Source of the DNA: Panaeolus papilionaceus
Lineage: Eukaryota > Basidiomycota > Agaricomycetes > Agaricales
NCBI GenBank assembly: GCA_015501605.1
Contig: JADNRZ010000021.1
Span: 186,001-250,000, forward strand
DNA length: 64,000 bases
Direction of reading: 5' to 3'
A program made the translations under genes and the position numbers. The notes under the pieces were generated by a model that saw only the letters and a list, made by a program, of their open reading frames with translations, searched no databases and was not told the origin of the DNA. Position 1 is the first letter of the stretch. Each line of letters begins with the position of its first letter. Below are positions 1 to 11,812 of the stretch, in pieces.

Positions 1-2664
1 ACATGCAGCTAACCACGGAACGTGGTGATGAATGGTGCATGCGGCTGGATGAATCCGATAAAGTGAAAGCAAGAGGAAACCAGGAACGAAACGAGCATAA
101 TAGAAACGAGTAAAAATAAAAAATAAAAAGAAGAAAAGAATGTAAAACCAACATGCGTGAAACGAAAAAAAAAGAAAAAGAAAAAAGACAGAACACAGGC
201 AAAAGAGCGAAAAACACTCACAATCTCACTACACCCAGTACACCTATCGTACTTGGCACCAACAAGCGGAATGGTCTTAAATTGATTCAAGAATCCTCTG
301 AGTTGATGAGGCACAGCACCAAGGACACCATATGTTTCTTCGCTGTCAACATTACTGTTGTTAGTGGTGGCGGTTGGAGGCGGGGGAGCGTAAATTCTGG
401 TGAGGGATCAGTATATGCGCACAAATATGCACCAAAGGAAAGGCAAGACGACGTACCCATCAGGATGCTGCAATAACGACGCCAACAGCTCAACCGCAGT
501 CGCACTCGCAATAGGAGCAAGTCCAGGTCTCGTCACAGTGCACATCTGGTCAAGTGTGCGGTCGGTTAGGGACTAAATCCATAAAACCCAAAGGTTAAAT
601 CAGTATGTGAAGGAGAAAGAGGGTGAAGGGGATGTTACTCACATCAGCGGGTGCCACAATGTCGTTGCAATAATAACATCCAAGAGCCTGATGTTTCTTC
701 CCATCCTTGCCCTCTCCAAGCGACGAGCTCCTCGCTCCATGGCGCATGACGAGGTACGTGTCGAATCCAAGAGCGGCGTTGATGATGATCTATCGTATTT
801 ACGATCACCAAAGGTTAGCATAAGGTTTTAGAGAGAAGGAGAGGTAAAGTGATAGTGCGTACCTTGCCTTTCGCAGCAGCGATAACACCAGGCAACCACC
901 TACTCTCTCTTGAATCCATCAACAAAAACACAACATCGTGCTCGTCTATCAATTTCTCCAGCTTCTCCACGTCCGCCTTGGCTTGTGCCAGCGAAGTTGG
1001 GTTGGGAGGGATGGGATGTCCTGGCATAGGAATGGACAGGGCATGGCCGGTGGAGTCCTGTAATATAAATTATTTCAAATAAATATCGTCAGAGCAGCAG
1101 CAGAAAGTGGGAAAATATATGAGAACGCACGATTCCAGGGAAAATCCTCTTCAGAGCCTCAGCCGCCGCCTCTGCTTTAGGCTTGCCACCTTCCAAGCAA
1201 TCCGTAAACTCAAACAGAGGCTGACGAACAGGATTTGAGAAAGAGACTTTTCCATAATCAACGAATGTAATTTTACGGACGCCCCAGCCCTATAAAAACG
1301 CACCATCAGCATAAGGCCCAATACAACGATAAAAAAGTAACAAGGACAACGCACCATCAGTCCTCTCGCAACATAACACCCCAAAGTCCCCGCACCCAAC
1401 AACAAAGCCCTCGTCTCACCAATTTTTTCCAACTCCAAAGCCGGCAAAATGCGCCACCTCATCAACTTCAAATTCAAATCCACGGCCTGGCCAGCAAGTC
1501 GCGCAGGATCCATCATCGGCGCGAGGTCTGCAACACGTGGGCCGAGTTTACCCTGTGGGTTCTTCTCCCATCCAACAGCACTGAGACGAGTCGTAGGCGA
1601 GGGAGCAGGGCCTGATGTAGTCAGAGTGCCCAGCTGTGATTTCCAGGAGGCTGAAGTGGGGATGTCGGTGTCGCGCCATCGCAGGACTTGAATGGTGGTT
1701 GTGTCATCGGGGTAGAGTACCCTCAAATACGCTAGTAAATTCCTTAGCGGCCATCCTGGATTTGCTGGATCTGCAGATGGATCTACAAAGGCAACGATCC
1801 TCTGTGCTGGTGGTGTATCAGCAAAGAACGTGGCGTATTCTTCCACAGTGCTGATGGTGACACTTCCAGGAGCATTGGGCGAGGATTTGACGAGGAAGAA
1901 TGGGAGTGTTGTGGGTTGTGCACGAAGTTGGGTGTGAATAGCTGTGAGCTGTCAATTCAATTTGTTGCTTAGCCCATCTCCTTCATATGTGACAATATAC
2001 GGAATAAATGACTTACACCTTCAGGTCCTAGCTCTCCCTCAGCCGATTTCCATCCTTCATCACCGATCTCCCAAGCTGGTTTCGCGACAAAGGCAGGGAA
2101 TGCAAACCAGTAATAGTACTTGTATTTCTTGAGATCAGCAAAAGTGATGACGAAGAATCTCGTCAGGCTGGTGGTAGATTTGGTCGAGATGGAATCCCAG
2201 ATCTAATGTCAACCGCGATATTCAAGCATGAGTATAGGGTGTTGACAATTACAGAAAGTAACACCGCACGTACCTCTTGAGCTTCCTTGTTAAATAGCGC
2301 AGTCTTATCCGCATTCTTAAAGTCTTCAATCGTATTGTAATTCTTGAGCGTGCCTTTTGCAATGACGCTTCCATGAGGCAGCCTAAGAACCAATGAGTTA
2401 GTCTGCGTATTCTTCGACTGCTTGTCTCAACACTCACTCAAAGCCTTCTGCCTGCAATCCCTCCCCTCCAACGGTCAAACTACACCCCAACGCCACATCC
2501 ACGCCACTCTCCCTATCTCTCACAGTCCTTCCTGTACTATAACTTCCTGTGAGAGGTAGCGCTTCATCAGAGAGCTTTAGAACATCTAATTTCAGGTTTG
2601 TCAACGTGTGCCAGAGCGACGGTTGGATGAGCGATGAAAGCGGGGTGAATTGGAGAATAGGCAT
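1..2664 (-). CDS. atg7: Autophagy E1-like activating enzyme ATG7 (3' end cut by window edge)
   Basis: ATG7 is the cytosolic E1-like enzyme that adenylates Atg8 and Atg12 and passes them to the E2s Atg3 and Atg10. The start [11 protein letters not shown] at 2664 opens a typical ATG7 N-terminal domain. The central exon (about 1949-1355) carries the adenylation-domain loop [16 protein letters not shown] (GxGxxG), followed by [20 protein letters not shown] and DSRESRWLP. The catalytic cysteine lies in [10 protein letters not shown] near 537, followed by the [11 protein letters not shown] segment. About ten exons are separated by 50-70 bp introns, for example 2381-2435 and 2202-2273. After CTGCSEI a donor GTGAGT (near 220) opens an AT-rich intron whose acceptor appears to be GGTTAG near 9-14, so only a few bases of the last exon remain in the window. 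No disruption is visible. Family assignment is secure; exon edges are read by eye. Confidence 0.93.
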
Positions 2665-4176
2665 CGTTCAAATTCGTGTTTAGTTTATAGATCAATTCCA
2701 AAATTATTATGTTCCTCTGGATATTTGACGCCAGTTAGATGCAAGAAGAGATCGCGATGATTAATCAACGACGCGTCAAAGGACAAGCTTATGCCAGCAG
2801 TGTGTTGATGCGATATCGGATGCTTTGTTCCCTGGTCCGATGATGAGTTGATGGTATAGAATTAAGTATCAGAAATCCCAAAGACCAAGCTCAGAAAAAG
2901 CCAGAGTAGATGCCCAGAGGTGTATGAAGCACGTTGGCAGACTCAAATTCGTGCAGTGAAAGCGTTGGCAGAGCTGAGAAACCCCGTTCAAACAGATTGG
3001 GACATTCGGCTAGATCCGAGTGATGGGTTGATGCAGTGATGGAGAAATAGGGGCTGCTGCCTGAGTGAGTTGGGCTCCAGGCTCTCAGTCTTCCTCCAGC
3101 TGCGTCTCTCAGTGTTCTGGGCACATCCAGCGATAGTAAAGTATTTTTACGATCACGACCGTAGGGTCCTCTGGTAAATAAGTGTATAACTTGGTACATT
3201 TTTAATCTGCAAAGCCGAATCAAAAGTTAGCAGCTTTAGTGTCCGTGGTGACATATCCCAGGCACGCGTGGTTCCATGGTCATTCATCAGACTAAGCATC
3301 CAGAGCCACAGATTACACCGTTTTGTACGAGAAACTATTTGAGCGCGTTGTAGTCATTTATCTCACGACGTTGCATTCCAAGATTGAGGGCAGACTGCAG
3401 CTTGGTTTGAACTGAACGGGGGCGATCCGCTGATGCGCTCAAGATCCAAGTTGCGTCGATCTTAAACCGTGTATATATATTGATGCCAACTCGCTATGAC
3501 TAAGTAGAGGTGAAGTTCCGTGCATGTGAGTTACTATAAATTGACTCTGATTGCTAGCTGATCGCCGTCTCCTTCTATGCATCTCAATGGAATAGAAACA
3601 TTAGAGATACGTTCAGCATGGACAGTATTTATTGACCTGCTACTTGGAAACCTTCCAGGTCCAGGGATCATCGGTAATAGTATCAAACCATCATCAATTC
3701 AATTGACCCCGTTATCTCACGTGTAGCACACAAGCGCAGTCAATCTTCGCGCATGTGGGCCACGCTCGTCTCGCGATTTCCATAACGGTCCCAGTCTGGC
3801 ACGAACGTTGGAGGACAAGCCAAATCCAGTGCACACAAATGCCTCCACTCGAACTTGGAGTCAACGACCTGAGTAATAGCAATTAAGTCATTTTAAGGCC
3901 ATAGGTCCCGAATCAGGACGATCGGGTAACAGAAAAAGAAGTTGACAGAATTTTAATGCTGTTAGACAATGGCTATAAGGCACATACCGCAAAAACTGGT
4001 GTTCTTCCGACTTACGACGTTTGTATCCCGTCTTTCTTTCTCATCTACCACCATCTTCCACTGGGAATCTTGAGCAGTTTTCCGACAGGGACGTCTATTT
4101 CTGTCTATTCTAGACATCTGAACTCTCTGGTTACACTTGTTCTGCTTAATCTGAGTCGGCTCTCGCGTAACGCGCA
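2665..4176. other. Intergenic region between atg7 and phosphate symporter A
   Basis: Divergent 5' regions of atg7 and the phosphate symporter share this 1.5 kb. Small open frames here show no recognisable motif. A CACGTG hexamer lies at 3718-3723, about 450 bp upstream of the symporter start; this is the core of Pho4/NUC-1 type bHLH sites, but function is not shown by sequence alone. Confidence 0.5.
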
Positions 4177-6438
4177 ATGTCAAGCTCGCTCTCACACGAA
4201 CGGCGCACAAGCGATGTGGTCATATTCACCAAAAAATTGGACGAATCTAGGGAGCTGGCGTCGAAGAGAAGAGCAGCGTTGGCAGAGATCGATAATGCGA
4301 AGTTCTCGTGAGTAATCGCACTTGTCTACCAGTCTCGTTTTGAAATGTCGGAGTGATAACTAATTTAACGTTACCTAGGTGGTTTCACGCGCGAGTGTGC
4401 ATCGTGGCCGGAATTGGGTTCTTTACCGATGCGTACGTTGAATATTCTTCACCTCATGGGCATGGGGTAGGGTGACTGATGCCAGGGCAGGTATGACATA
4501 TTCGCAATCAACGTGGCAGCTGTAATGCTCGGATATGTCTATGGCCATGGTACCGGTATAGGTGCGCGAGGCATTACTTTGGCATCCTCCTACGCCAATG
4601 AATAAAAGCTCAACCTTCATCTTCTTAGACAAGAAGCTTGCCTACGCTGACGATCTTGGCCTTAAGATTGCAACACCCGTTGGAACGCTCGTCGGCCAAA
4701 TACTGTTTGGCTGGCTAGCAGATATGTGGGGAAGGAAGAAAATGTGTAAGTGTCTTTTCCATCTGTTATCATATTGAGGAATAACCCTAAGCGTAATCTC
4801 GGCGCCTTTCGTAGACGGCATCGAACTCATGATAATGATCGTCTCCACATTCGCGCAAGCGATCTCTGCCGAGGGACAAGCCGTGCGGATTGTCCCTGTC
4901 CTCATTGTATGGAGATTCATCGTAAGCATTGCCGTTCATTTGTTGAATACGTTGTTTACTAACAAGGTGTTGAATTGGCGCAGATGGGGGTAGGGGTAGG
5001 GGGAGATTATCCTTTAAGCGCCATCATGGCCTCCGAGTTTGCGTCCAAGAAGATTAGAGGTAGAATGATGGTGTCGATTTTTGCGTGCCAGGGTTGGGGT
5101 AACATTGGTACGTTTAGTCCTCCTGATCAAGACTTGAGGGAACATCTACTCACTTTATTGATTGACTAGCCGCCGTTCTCGTTGCATTTACTTTAACCAA
5201 CGCGTATAAGAACAGCATTCAACTCTCCACTGATGACACTTTCCCCAACCCCTTCGATCCAATGTGGCGTCTCCTCATCGGAATCGGATGCATCCCAGCA
5301 GCAGTGGCACTATACTTCCGGTTAACCATTCCCGAAACGCCTCGATTTACTATGGATATCGAATGTAATATCCAACAAGCGACACAGGATATCAATTCGG
5401 CCGTCGGTTCATCTGGTCAATCCTCGAAGTCGTCAGTTGGCGATGTTTATGCAACCACTGTTGAACGTATTCATCTACCAAAAGCGACATGGAAGGACTT
5501 TCGAAATTATTTCGGAAAGGCAGAGAATTTCAAGGTATTGTTTGGGACGGCATATTCCTGGTTTGCTCTCGATGTGAGTCGCCTCCATTTTGCCCCTAAT
5601 AGTGTTGGGATAGACGATTTATTGAATTTTCGAAATTATAGGTCGTATTCTATGGTCTCAACCTCAACTCCGCATATCTCCTGACAGCCATTGGCTTCAG
5701 CTCTGGCGGAAACCCGAACGATTCCGCACAGTACAAGCGCTTTGCCAACCTCAATGACGTCTGCATCGGTAATCTTATCCTCGCGGCTGGTGGCTTGATC
5801 CCAGGTTACTGGGCATCATTTTTCTTCATCGATTCGTGGGGTCGAAAGTCCATTCAACTTATGGGATTCACAGTGCTGACAGTGCTTTTTATTGTCATGG
5901 GTGCGTTTAACTGATCTCCTTCGTCACAAACCCCGAGTCTGATGGTTCCCGCGCTCCCGCAGGAGCCGCATACCCCTTCCTCATCCCCTCAAACCCAAAC
6001 AGTCGAAGTCCTGGCTTCGTTTTCCTCTATTGCCTGACGAATTTCTTCACCAACTTCGGTCCAAACGTTTCAACTTTCATCATACCTGGAGAAGTTTTTC
6101 CAACGAGGTATCGATCGACCGCGCATGGATTTTCTGCTGGGATGGGCAAACTGGGCGCTATCCTCGGTCAGCTTGTGATTTCGGAGCTCAGGAAGGATCA
6201 TCCCGAGGAAGACGATTTGGCAAAGGTGGTGAGATATGTGTAAGTCCCTTTCCGTATTACCATCACACAATGATTGAAACTCCCCTTTGGAATTAGGTTC
6301 ATGATCTTCGCTATCTTCATGGTCACTGGGATCTTCTCAACATGGTTCCTCTTACCCGAAACCAAAAAGAAAACTCTAGAAGAATTATCGAACGAGAATC
6401 AAGATACATTCGTATTGAGTACGTTGTTCCTACTCTGA
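4177..6438 (+). CDS. PHO84-type high-affinity phosphate:H+ symporter A (MFS)
   Basis: Plasma-membrane inorganic phosphate/proton symporter of the major facilitator superfamily. The start [13 protein letters not shown] at 4177 is chosen because the following [13 protein letters not shown] aligns with both paralogs at 24-30 kb. Family signatures in order: [20 protein letters not shown] (TM1), [40 protein letters not shown] (the PHS signature), [45 protein letters not shown], and [20 protein letters not shown]. The protein is about 550 residues over some nine exons, of normal length for the family. The C-terminus [18 protein letters not shown] is typical; the frame stops at 6436-6438, although an intron starting near 6420 could give a longer tail. 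Two paralogs lie in the interval between the KDZ elements on the opposite strand. Confidence 0.92.
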
Positions 6439-6689
6439 ACCGGGACGTTTCAATAACGTTTTATAGATGGATTCACAAGCACCAGACGGCTGGCTCACGA
6501 CACTCCTTAACTATTCTGTATATGTCATTAGTCACTCCTTATTATATGTCGAGATCCTGTTGTATTTATTTTATTTAGTACATCCTATTGTATATAGCGT
6601 TTAAAGTTACACCCAGAATCGAGGTCAATTAAATTTCGTCGAGGTCGTAATAGTCGTGAATTCATCTGTCGACTTGGCAAGTAGGATAT

Positions 6690-7542
6690 TCATCGCCACC
6701 CGAACCAAGATTTAGCTGGGGCAGCAGTCTCTGCAGGTGAAGCATTGGCCACCACCTTCTCCTCAACGGCAGGCGTTTCTACAGTTGCACTCGTCTCCTG
6801 GGCCGGGTTCGTTTGAATGGTGATATCCCCGTGCTCGTCGCCTCTGAATGCCTCTTCTTCCAATTCCAATTCCCTACTTCCTTGGACAATGTCGCATTGT
6901 TGGCAGCAGAATGGAACCATGAAGTCGCTGAAGTTACTCCCTGCGATATTGTATCTCTCCCGGATATTTCTTCTGGTCGCAACCTGTAGGTGCATTTTGT
7001 GTCACTCGTTTGTAAACGGAGGCATAAAGAAACGATATCACACGAACCTGAAGTATGAAGCCCATATTGCACATACAGTCTAAAAAGAGATAGGCGACTC
7101 CCTCTTCCGAGCCAAGGATACGGTGTCTTTGGGGATCAGGTGCGCCATGACGATTGAGGTAATCGAGTCGACGGCGATTTTTAGCATGGGCGAGGCATGG
7201 GCACCAACACGCGAGACAAGCTAGAATTTATGATAAACCTCCTTCGACCCATGACTAGAAAAAACAAAGTAACCTACTAGTGCTAATATCCGATAAGCAA
7301 CCAAAGAGACTAACGCCCCAGTCCCGCTTGCCGTCTGCATCATAAGGAAGGTTCAAGACGTTTCTGTGCCCGCGTCGAACGTCAGGAATAGACATCTCCG
7401 TGGTTGGGGCTGGCTGCTCTGCCACTGGCTATAATTAAATTGACGAAATATTTTATTGCACAGAACCGTAAAGTCAGCTCCAGAAGGATAGCGTCCGAAG
7501 GTTAGTGCTGACCTGTTGTGGGAGTGGTTTCTCGGAAGCCAT
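6690..7542 (-). CDS. PLAC8-family cysteine-rich protein
   Basis: The start MASEKPLPQQ at 7542 is followed by an intron and then by MSIPDVRRGHRNVLNLPYDA and DWGVSLFGCLSD. After a second intron comes the cysteine-rich core LACLACWCPCLAHAKNRRRL, then GVAYLFLDCMCNMGFILQ and the terminal PLAC8 block RRNIRERYNIAG with FMVPFCCQQCDIVQGSRELE. This order, CxxCWCPC followed by FCCxxCxxxQxxREL, matches the PLAC8 domain found in plant FCR/CNR and fungal small membrane proteins, linked in other organisms to divalent metal handling or cell-size control. The acidic/alanine-rich tail ends KSWFGWR. About 230 residues in four exons. KDZ copy 1 is inserted about 400 bp upstream of the start codon. Confidence 0.85.
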
Positions 7543-7942
7543 TCTTCACAGTGAGGTGGTATAGAGGGGTGAATTGCAACACTCTCCTGACTGCACTATT
7601 TAAATCACAGCAGCCCCCCCTGACAGTCGACAACTCAGAACGTCCAGCAGCATCAACACCCAGGGGACCCAATACGATGACCAGTGACCAATTGGTACGG
7701 TGGTCATTCAGCATTGATGCAAAAAGCTATCATGAGGTGCCGGGTACGGAGCTAGCGGAGATGTATATCCAGAGAATTATATTCAAATTCGCGCAGACAA
7801 GACAAGCCCATAGAGCCTGAGCAGGGAGGCAGTTGGAGGCAGTAAGACAGAAAACATCCTCTGGGCGATTCGGCCATCACTTTCATTCAGAGTCCGCCGG
7901 ATCTTCCCGCCATTATAAAACGGAAAATTTCTCGTCGTTCGT

Positions 7943-7950
7943 TTTTTCAT
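7943..7950. repeat. Target-site duplication half TTTTTCAT at left end of KDZ copy 1
   Basis: The eight bases before the terminal CACCTG are TTTTTCAT. They do not match the right flank of the same copy (CACGGGGG) but are the exact reverse complement of the left flank of copy 2 (ATGAAAAA, 30622-30629). KDZ/Zisupton elements are known for 8-bp duplications. Confidence 0.85.
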
Positions 7951-8315
7951 CACCTGTAGCTACCACGTGTCCCCTCTAGTTAGAGGTGACCACCCATTGA
8001 GTGACCACCTCTAACTAGAGGGTCCTAATATATATTATCGTTCTTTCTGGAAATGCTCTACGGGGGGTTCGAATACTTAGAAAATTTACTGTTTGTCCAC
8101 CGGTAACTTAGGTGGCATGATCAGGGTGTTGTCCCACGGCTGCTCGTCACCATCAAAGGTCGTCGTCGTCGTTGATGGCGCTCCCTCCGCCATCAATCCC
8201 TTTATGGCAATTGATGGCCTTCATCATTTCAACATTTCTCATCATCATCGCGCACGACGAGCTCGTATTCTCTTAATAACTTGCTCAAATTAATCGTATA
8301 AGTTCAGGAAAAATT
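7951..8315. repeat. Left terminal inverted repeat of KDZ copy 1
   Basis: About 365 bp, repeated in inverse at 17799-18165 and at both ends of copy 2. Within it: CACGTG at 7964-7969; a hairpin with perfect 17-bp arms (7972-7988 and 8006-8022) whose interior repeats GTGACCACC; and four CCATCAA/TTGATGG motifs at 8150, 8172, 8190 and 8211, the middle two forming a 9-bp-arm inverted repeat (8172-8196). These are probable transposase-binding sites. The 66-codon frame inside it is a repeat artefact without a recognisable product. Confidence 0.9.
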
Positions 8316-8366
8316 AATAATAATAAAATAGGATGAAATAAAATTATTTAAATATATGAACTGGGT

Positions 8367-11300
8367 TTAAACGCAAACAACGGCTTCCAGTGCGTGACAA
8401 ACTTCATCCACTCTTCTCAAGACCTCCTCCTCTGCCTCTTCATTGTCCTCCTCTTCCTCCGGTGACGAGTCCTTGGAATGGCTTGCAATCCTTAACAATG
8501 GCGCGGCAGCATCCCCATTTTCTCTGCTGACCCCCGGAGAAATGCTGCCAGTGAATCCAGGGAGCAAGGAAAGCTTCTGCAGCTTCCTCAGATGAACATC
8601 GTTGAGCTGCTCCAGAGCAAGCCGCTTCTGCCTGATCTGGTGTGCAAGGGCTGGCTTGTGCGGAAGCAACTCCTTCTCCTTTCCTAGGAGAAGAGCCTCT
8701 TCATCCCTGATGAATGTCACGAGGCGGGGAATTTCGACGTTAAGTCTCTGGATCTCCTCTCGGGCGCGCTTGATCTTGAAGTACTGGTCTAACAGTGCGC
8801 GACTTGCGGCCTTCGCCCAAGCCCTCTCCCGAATGTCGCTTCGCGTTTCGGAAAGGAGGTCGAAATCGGCAAGAAAGGCATATTCAACCACACTGTCCCA
8901 GGCCAGGTGTGGTTTCGGGGGATTGAGAGCTGATGCGGCAGCGTTGTATCGCTCCAAGGCATTTCGAATTGCCTGGGAGCGGGTTTTAAGGGCATTCCCT
9001 ATGTGCTTTCGGAGTTTGTAGCCTAAGGGTGGTCTGTATTGGTGGTGGGAAGGGTTATAAGGTGCAGGGCACTCACCGGTTCCAGACATATTCATCTTAG
9101 AAAGTTCAAACATCCTAGAAACCACCAGTCCCTCCAGACTATCCAAGGCCCTCTGATACTTTCTCTGCTTGACCAGTTTTTCCGCCGCCTTCCACTCTGG
9201 ATCCCGCTGTTTCCATCGAACTTTTATCTCAAGCTTCCTTTCCAGCTCCTGGACCCGTAGGAGGTCTTTCCTTGTGATTTCTTGGGCATGTCGTCGCGCT
9301 GTCTCCTTCCTCTGGGTGGCATCCTTGACCGAGGCCATGTTCTCCGGTGTCAGAACTACAAATGTCTCCTTGAGGGCCTCCTTCTCTGCTTTCCTAAGCG
9401 CAATTACGGTCAATTGGGAACCAAGGGAGAGGGGTGTTCTGCTTACATGCTAGCGTGATAGTTCACCAAGGACTGCCAGTACTCCATTTTGACCGTTTCC
9501 TCCTGCGGTTCCCTCTTGAGATTCTCCAGGTACTCCTGTTCCTCCTTGAGCCAGAGAGAAAATACATTCTCATCGGCAATCCCCTGAGCCTTCATTTGCG
9601 AAAGGAGTGATTCTTCTGTGGCGATAATATCCAAAGCTTGCTTATAATTATTAACCAAAAAAGTGCCTATGGATCTATTAGTCAGGGCCCTTAAAAGTGC
9701 GATAAACACTTACTGAGGTTGGCATAGGTCTCGTATCTATCCATGTGTGCGAGAAACCCCGATATTCTTTGCATACGATGAAAGACGCTTGCATGGCGAA
9801 TCGATGATGCAAGCGCGTTTGAACGAGAGAAGAATCGCTCACACGTTTCAAGGTCCTCCAGCCCCATACCCTTAACATAGGTCGCCAGAAGCTTCAGCTG
9901 GCAGAGGCGGTTGTGGGCGTGACCATGGAAGCTGCCGACTAGGGACTTGTAGTTCATCGATTTTGCTTTGGGCCCAAGAGGGCTTTTAGAAATGGTGGTT
10001 TCGAATTGACACCCGATGTCGTATCCCCCGCCTAGATTGGGTCCAAATGCATCCAAAAGAGCTTTGACGACGGCGAGCGGGTATTTGGATCTTGGGAACT
10101 CTTCGTTAGGAACTATATTGGTGAGAAGCAGATGGGTACTCACAGCTCTCCGCTCTGAACCATGTCAAGAACGACTAGGACGAACCCATGCCTGCAGAGC
10201 GCCAGGAAGATTCCTGTTTCATCAAACATTCTCCACATCTTCTCCGTCAATTCGCTAGCCATATTCTTCCACCGATCTTCACAAGGGGTCTTCAGTTCTG
10301 CAGCCCTTATGGCCTTGATCAGCCGGTGAGTGAAATGGTGGGGAGCATAGAGCATCAGGGCATACCTCCACATTACTTGGGTTCTCTAACCACCCCTTGA
10401 TCGTGTCCTTCGCCCAGAGATCAACCTGCTCTCTTGGAAGGTAGTAGTCACCGCCAGGGGTCCGTCCGTCCTCCCGCTCGCTCACCAGCCCCAGCCCCGA
10501 TTCATCCGTTTCCCCGCCCCGCCCTCTCCTCCTTAGCACCCGCTTCAGCGAATCATTCCCATCCATAGCAAACAGCATATCAAAATGAAGCTGCGGTTCC
10601 CCCTCTAACTTGTAGGTGCAACAGGGACATGCATGACGAAGGCGCCAGCTGGCTGAGTCCCAGTTCAGTGCGGATTGAACCCTCTGGTCGACTTCCTCCA
10701 AAATTGAGAGATACAAATCCATGCAGATCGAGAACTGCTTGGACAGGTATGACGCATACGGAACCCCTTGGATATCGCAGATGGATTTGATGAAGGGTTG
10801 GATGGCAAGGTGGGGGGAGCGAAGGCTGAGGGTTCGGTATAGCTCGACCAGCCGGACGGTGACAGCAACAGTGGGGGTGTGGGGGGCACACGGTATAACG
10901 CCGTGTCGGATGAGAGATGCAGGAATGGAATGATGTCCTTGAAGAAGGGGGACCTGTTTGGCATGTGAGGCTGTAAATATGTTGAGCAGGTATAAGAAAG
11001 AAAGAAGAGGGCGACTTACTTACTGTATACATCTACGACTTTGATGGGGTACATGTCCTGAACAATTTCGGAAGGGGAAGTAGGGTTGTCTTCCGCCAGA
11101 CCATCCTCGCCTAGGGATGATGCCCAGGCGAGGTATGAATCAGTACAGCCCGTCAGCTGCGATGCAAAGGCGACATTTCGTTTTTGAGTCTGATCACAGC
11201 GGGTACGCGTGTCAACTCGAGGAGGGCTACAGCAAAAGACTCCAAGTTAGATGTCTATTGTAGTGTAGTTGAATTAGAGAAATACACGTACCGTTTATCA

Positions 11301-11638
11301 TCACGGAGCGCGTCGCATACGATTTCAAACAACTCCCCACCCTCGTGGCTGATATCCACCTGTCTTGTCCCATCCAGCACCCCGTCGAGTTGCATATAAT
11401 CGTCCTCGTCGGCATTAATATCATACCAGCCGACGTCGTCGGCGTCAAACTCTCTCTCCACCATGTATCCACCCGCTGCATATGCATCTGCCTCCTGTTC
11501 TTCCCGTTGTCGCCTTCGACCCTCTGCCTGTTGTGCCTCGAGTAGCTTTCGCTCCTTGGTGGTCAAGACACGGTCGGGGAGCATCTCATGATTGGCATCA
11601 GAACCTAAAAGTCGAGGCTCTCGTCGTCGCTTTGACAT
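8367..11638 (-). CDS. KDZ-family transposase, copy 1
   Basis: DDE-type transposase of the KDZ superfamily, expected to bind the element ends in the nucleus and mobilise the element. It starts MSKRRREPRLLG at 11638 and has seven exons with short introns. Diagnostic segments: HAKQVPLLQGHHSIPASLIR and RHACPCCTYKL (zinc-binding CxCC); LFAMDGNDSLKR with the first acidic residue; GPNLGGGYDIGC with the second; SFHGHAHNRLCQL; and CERFFSRSNALAS with the third. The C-terminal third is a Lys/Glu-rich coiled coil ending in an acidic tail. The frame is continuous through all exons, so the gene looks intact. Copy 2 differs at two residues: Asp to Asn near residue 22 (11576) and Trp to Arg in the segment before the CxCC motif (10662). 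Confidence 0.93.
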
Positions 11639-11730
11639 ACTTTGAAAGAGAGTTTACTAGATGGTACGATCATGGCGATCAAGTTGGCGGTCATTGTCAT
11701 TGTCAACGGAGATTCGTGTTCAAGTTTGAA

Positions 11731-11763
11731 GATCACGTGTGTGTGATTGCACGACACGTGATC
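11731..11763. promoter_or_regulatory. CACGTG dyad in the transposase/TET-like bidirectional promoter (copy 1)
   Basis: Perfect 10-bp inverted repeat GATCACGTGT (11731-11740) and ACACGTGATC (11754-11763) with a 13-bp spacer, in the gap between the divergent starts at 11638 and about 11813-11942. Each arm holds a CACGTG E-box, a bHLH/bZIP-type site. Role is inferred from position. Confidence 0.5.
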
Positions 11764-11812
11764 ATTGTTGATCCCAACTGCTTGGTCCCAAATAGGAAAT
11801 TAAGCAGCTCTG

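Noticed and set aside
9..314. Phe-rich 101-codon minus-strand frame at the window edge.
   Set aside because: It is an atg7 exon reading through its intron; the Phe run is the T-rich intron translated.
8066..8078. GGTTCGAATAC in the terminal repeat resembles a tRNA B-box.
   Set aside because: No A-box at the proper distance and no cloverleaf pairing; part of all four terminal repeats.
8093..8293. A 66-codon frame present in the terminal repeats (also near 17823-18023 and 40502-40702).
   Set aside because: It lies wholly within the terminal inverted repeat, lacks an ATG start, is His/Val low complexity from trinucleotide repeats, and is broken by a stop in one of the four repeats.
8602..9021. 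139-codon plus-strand frame within the transposase.
   Set aside because: Antisense shadow of the Lys/Glu/Leu-rich coiled coil; the minus strand has the continuous spliced transposase.
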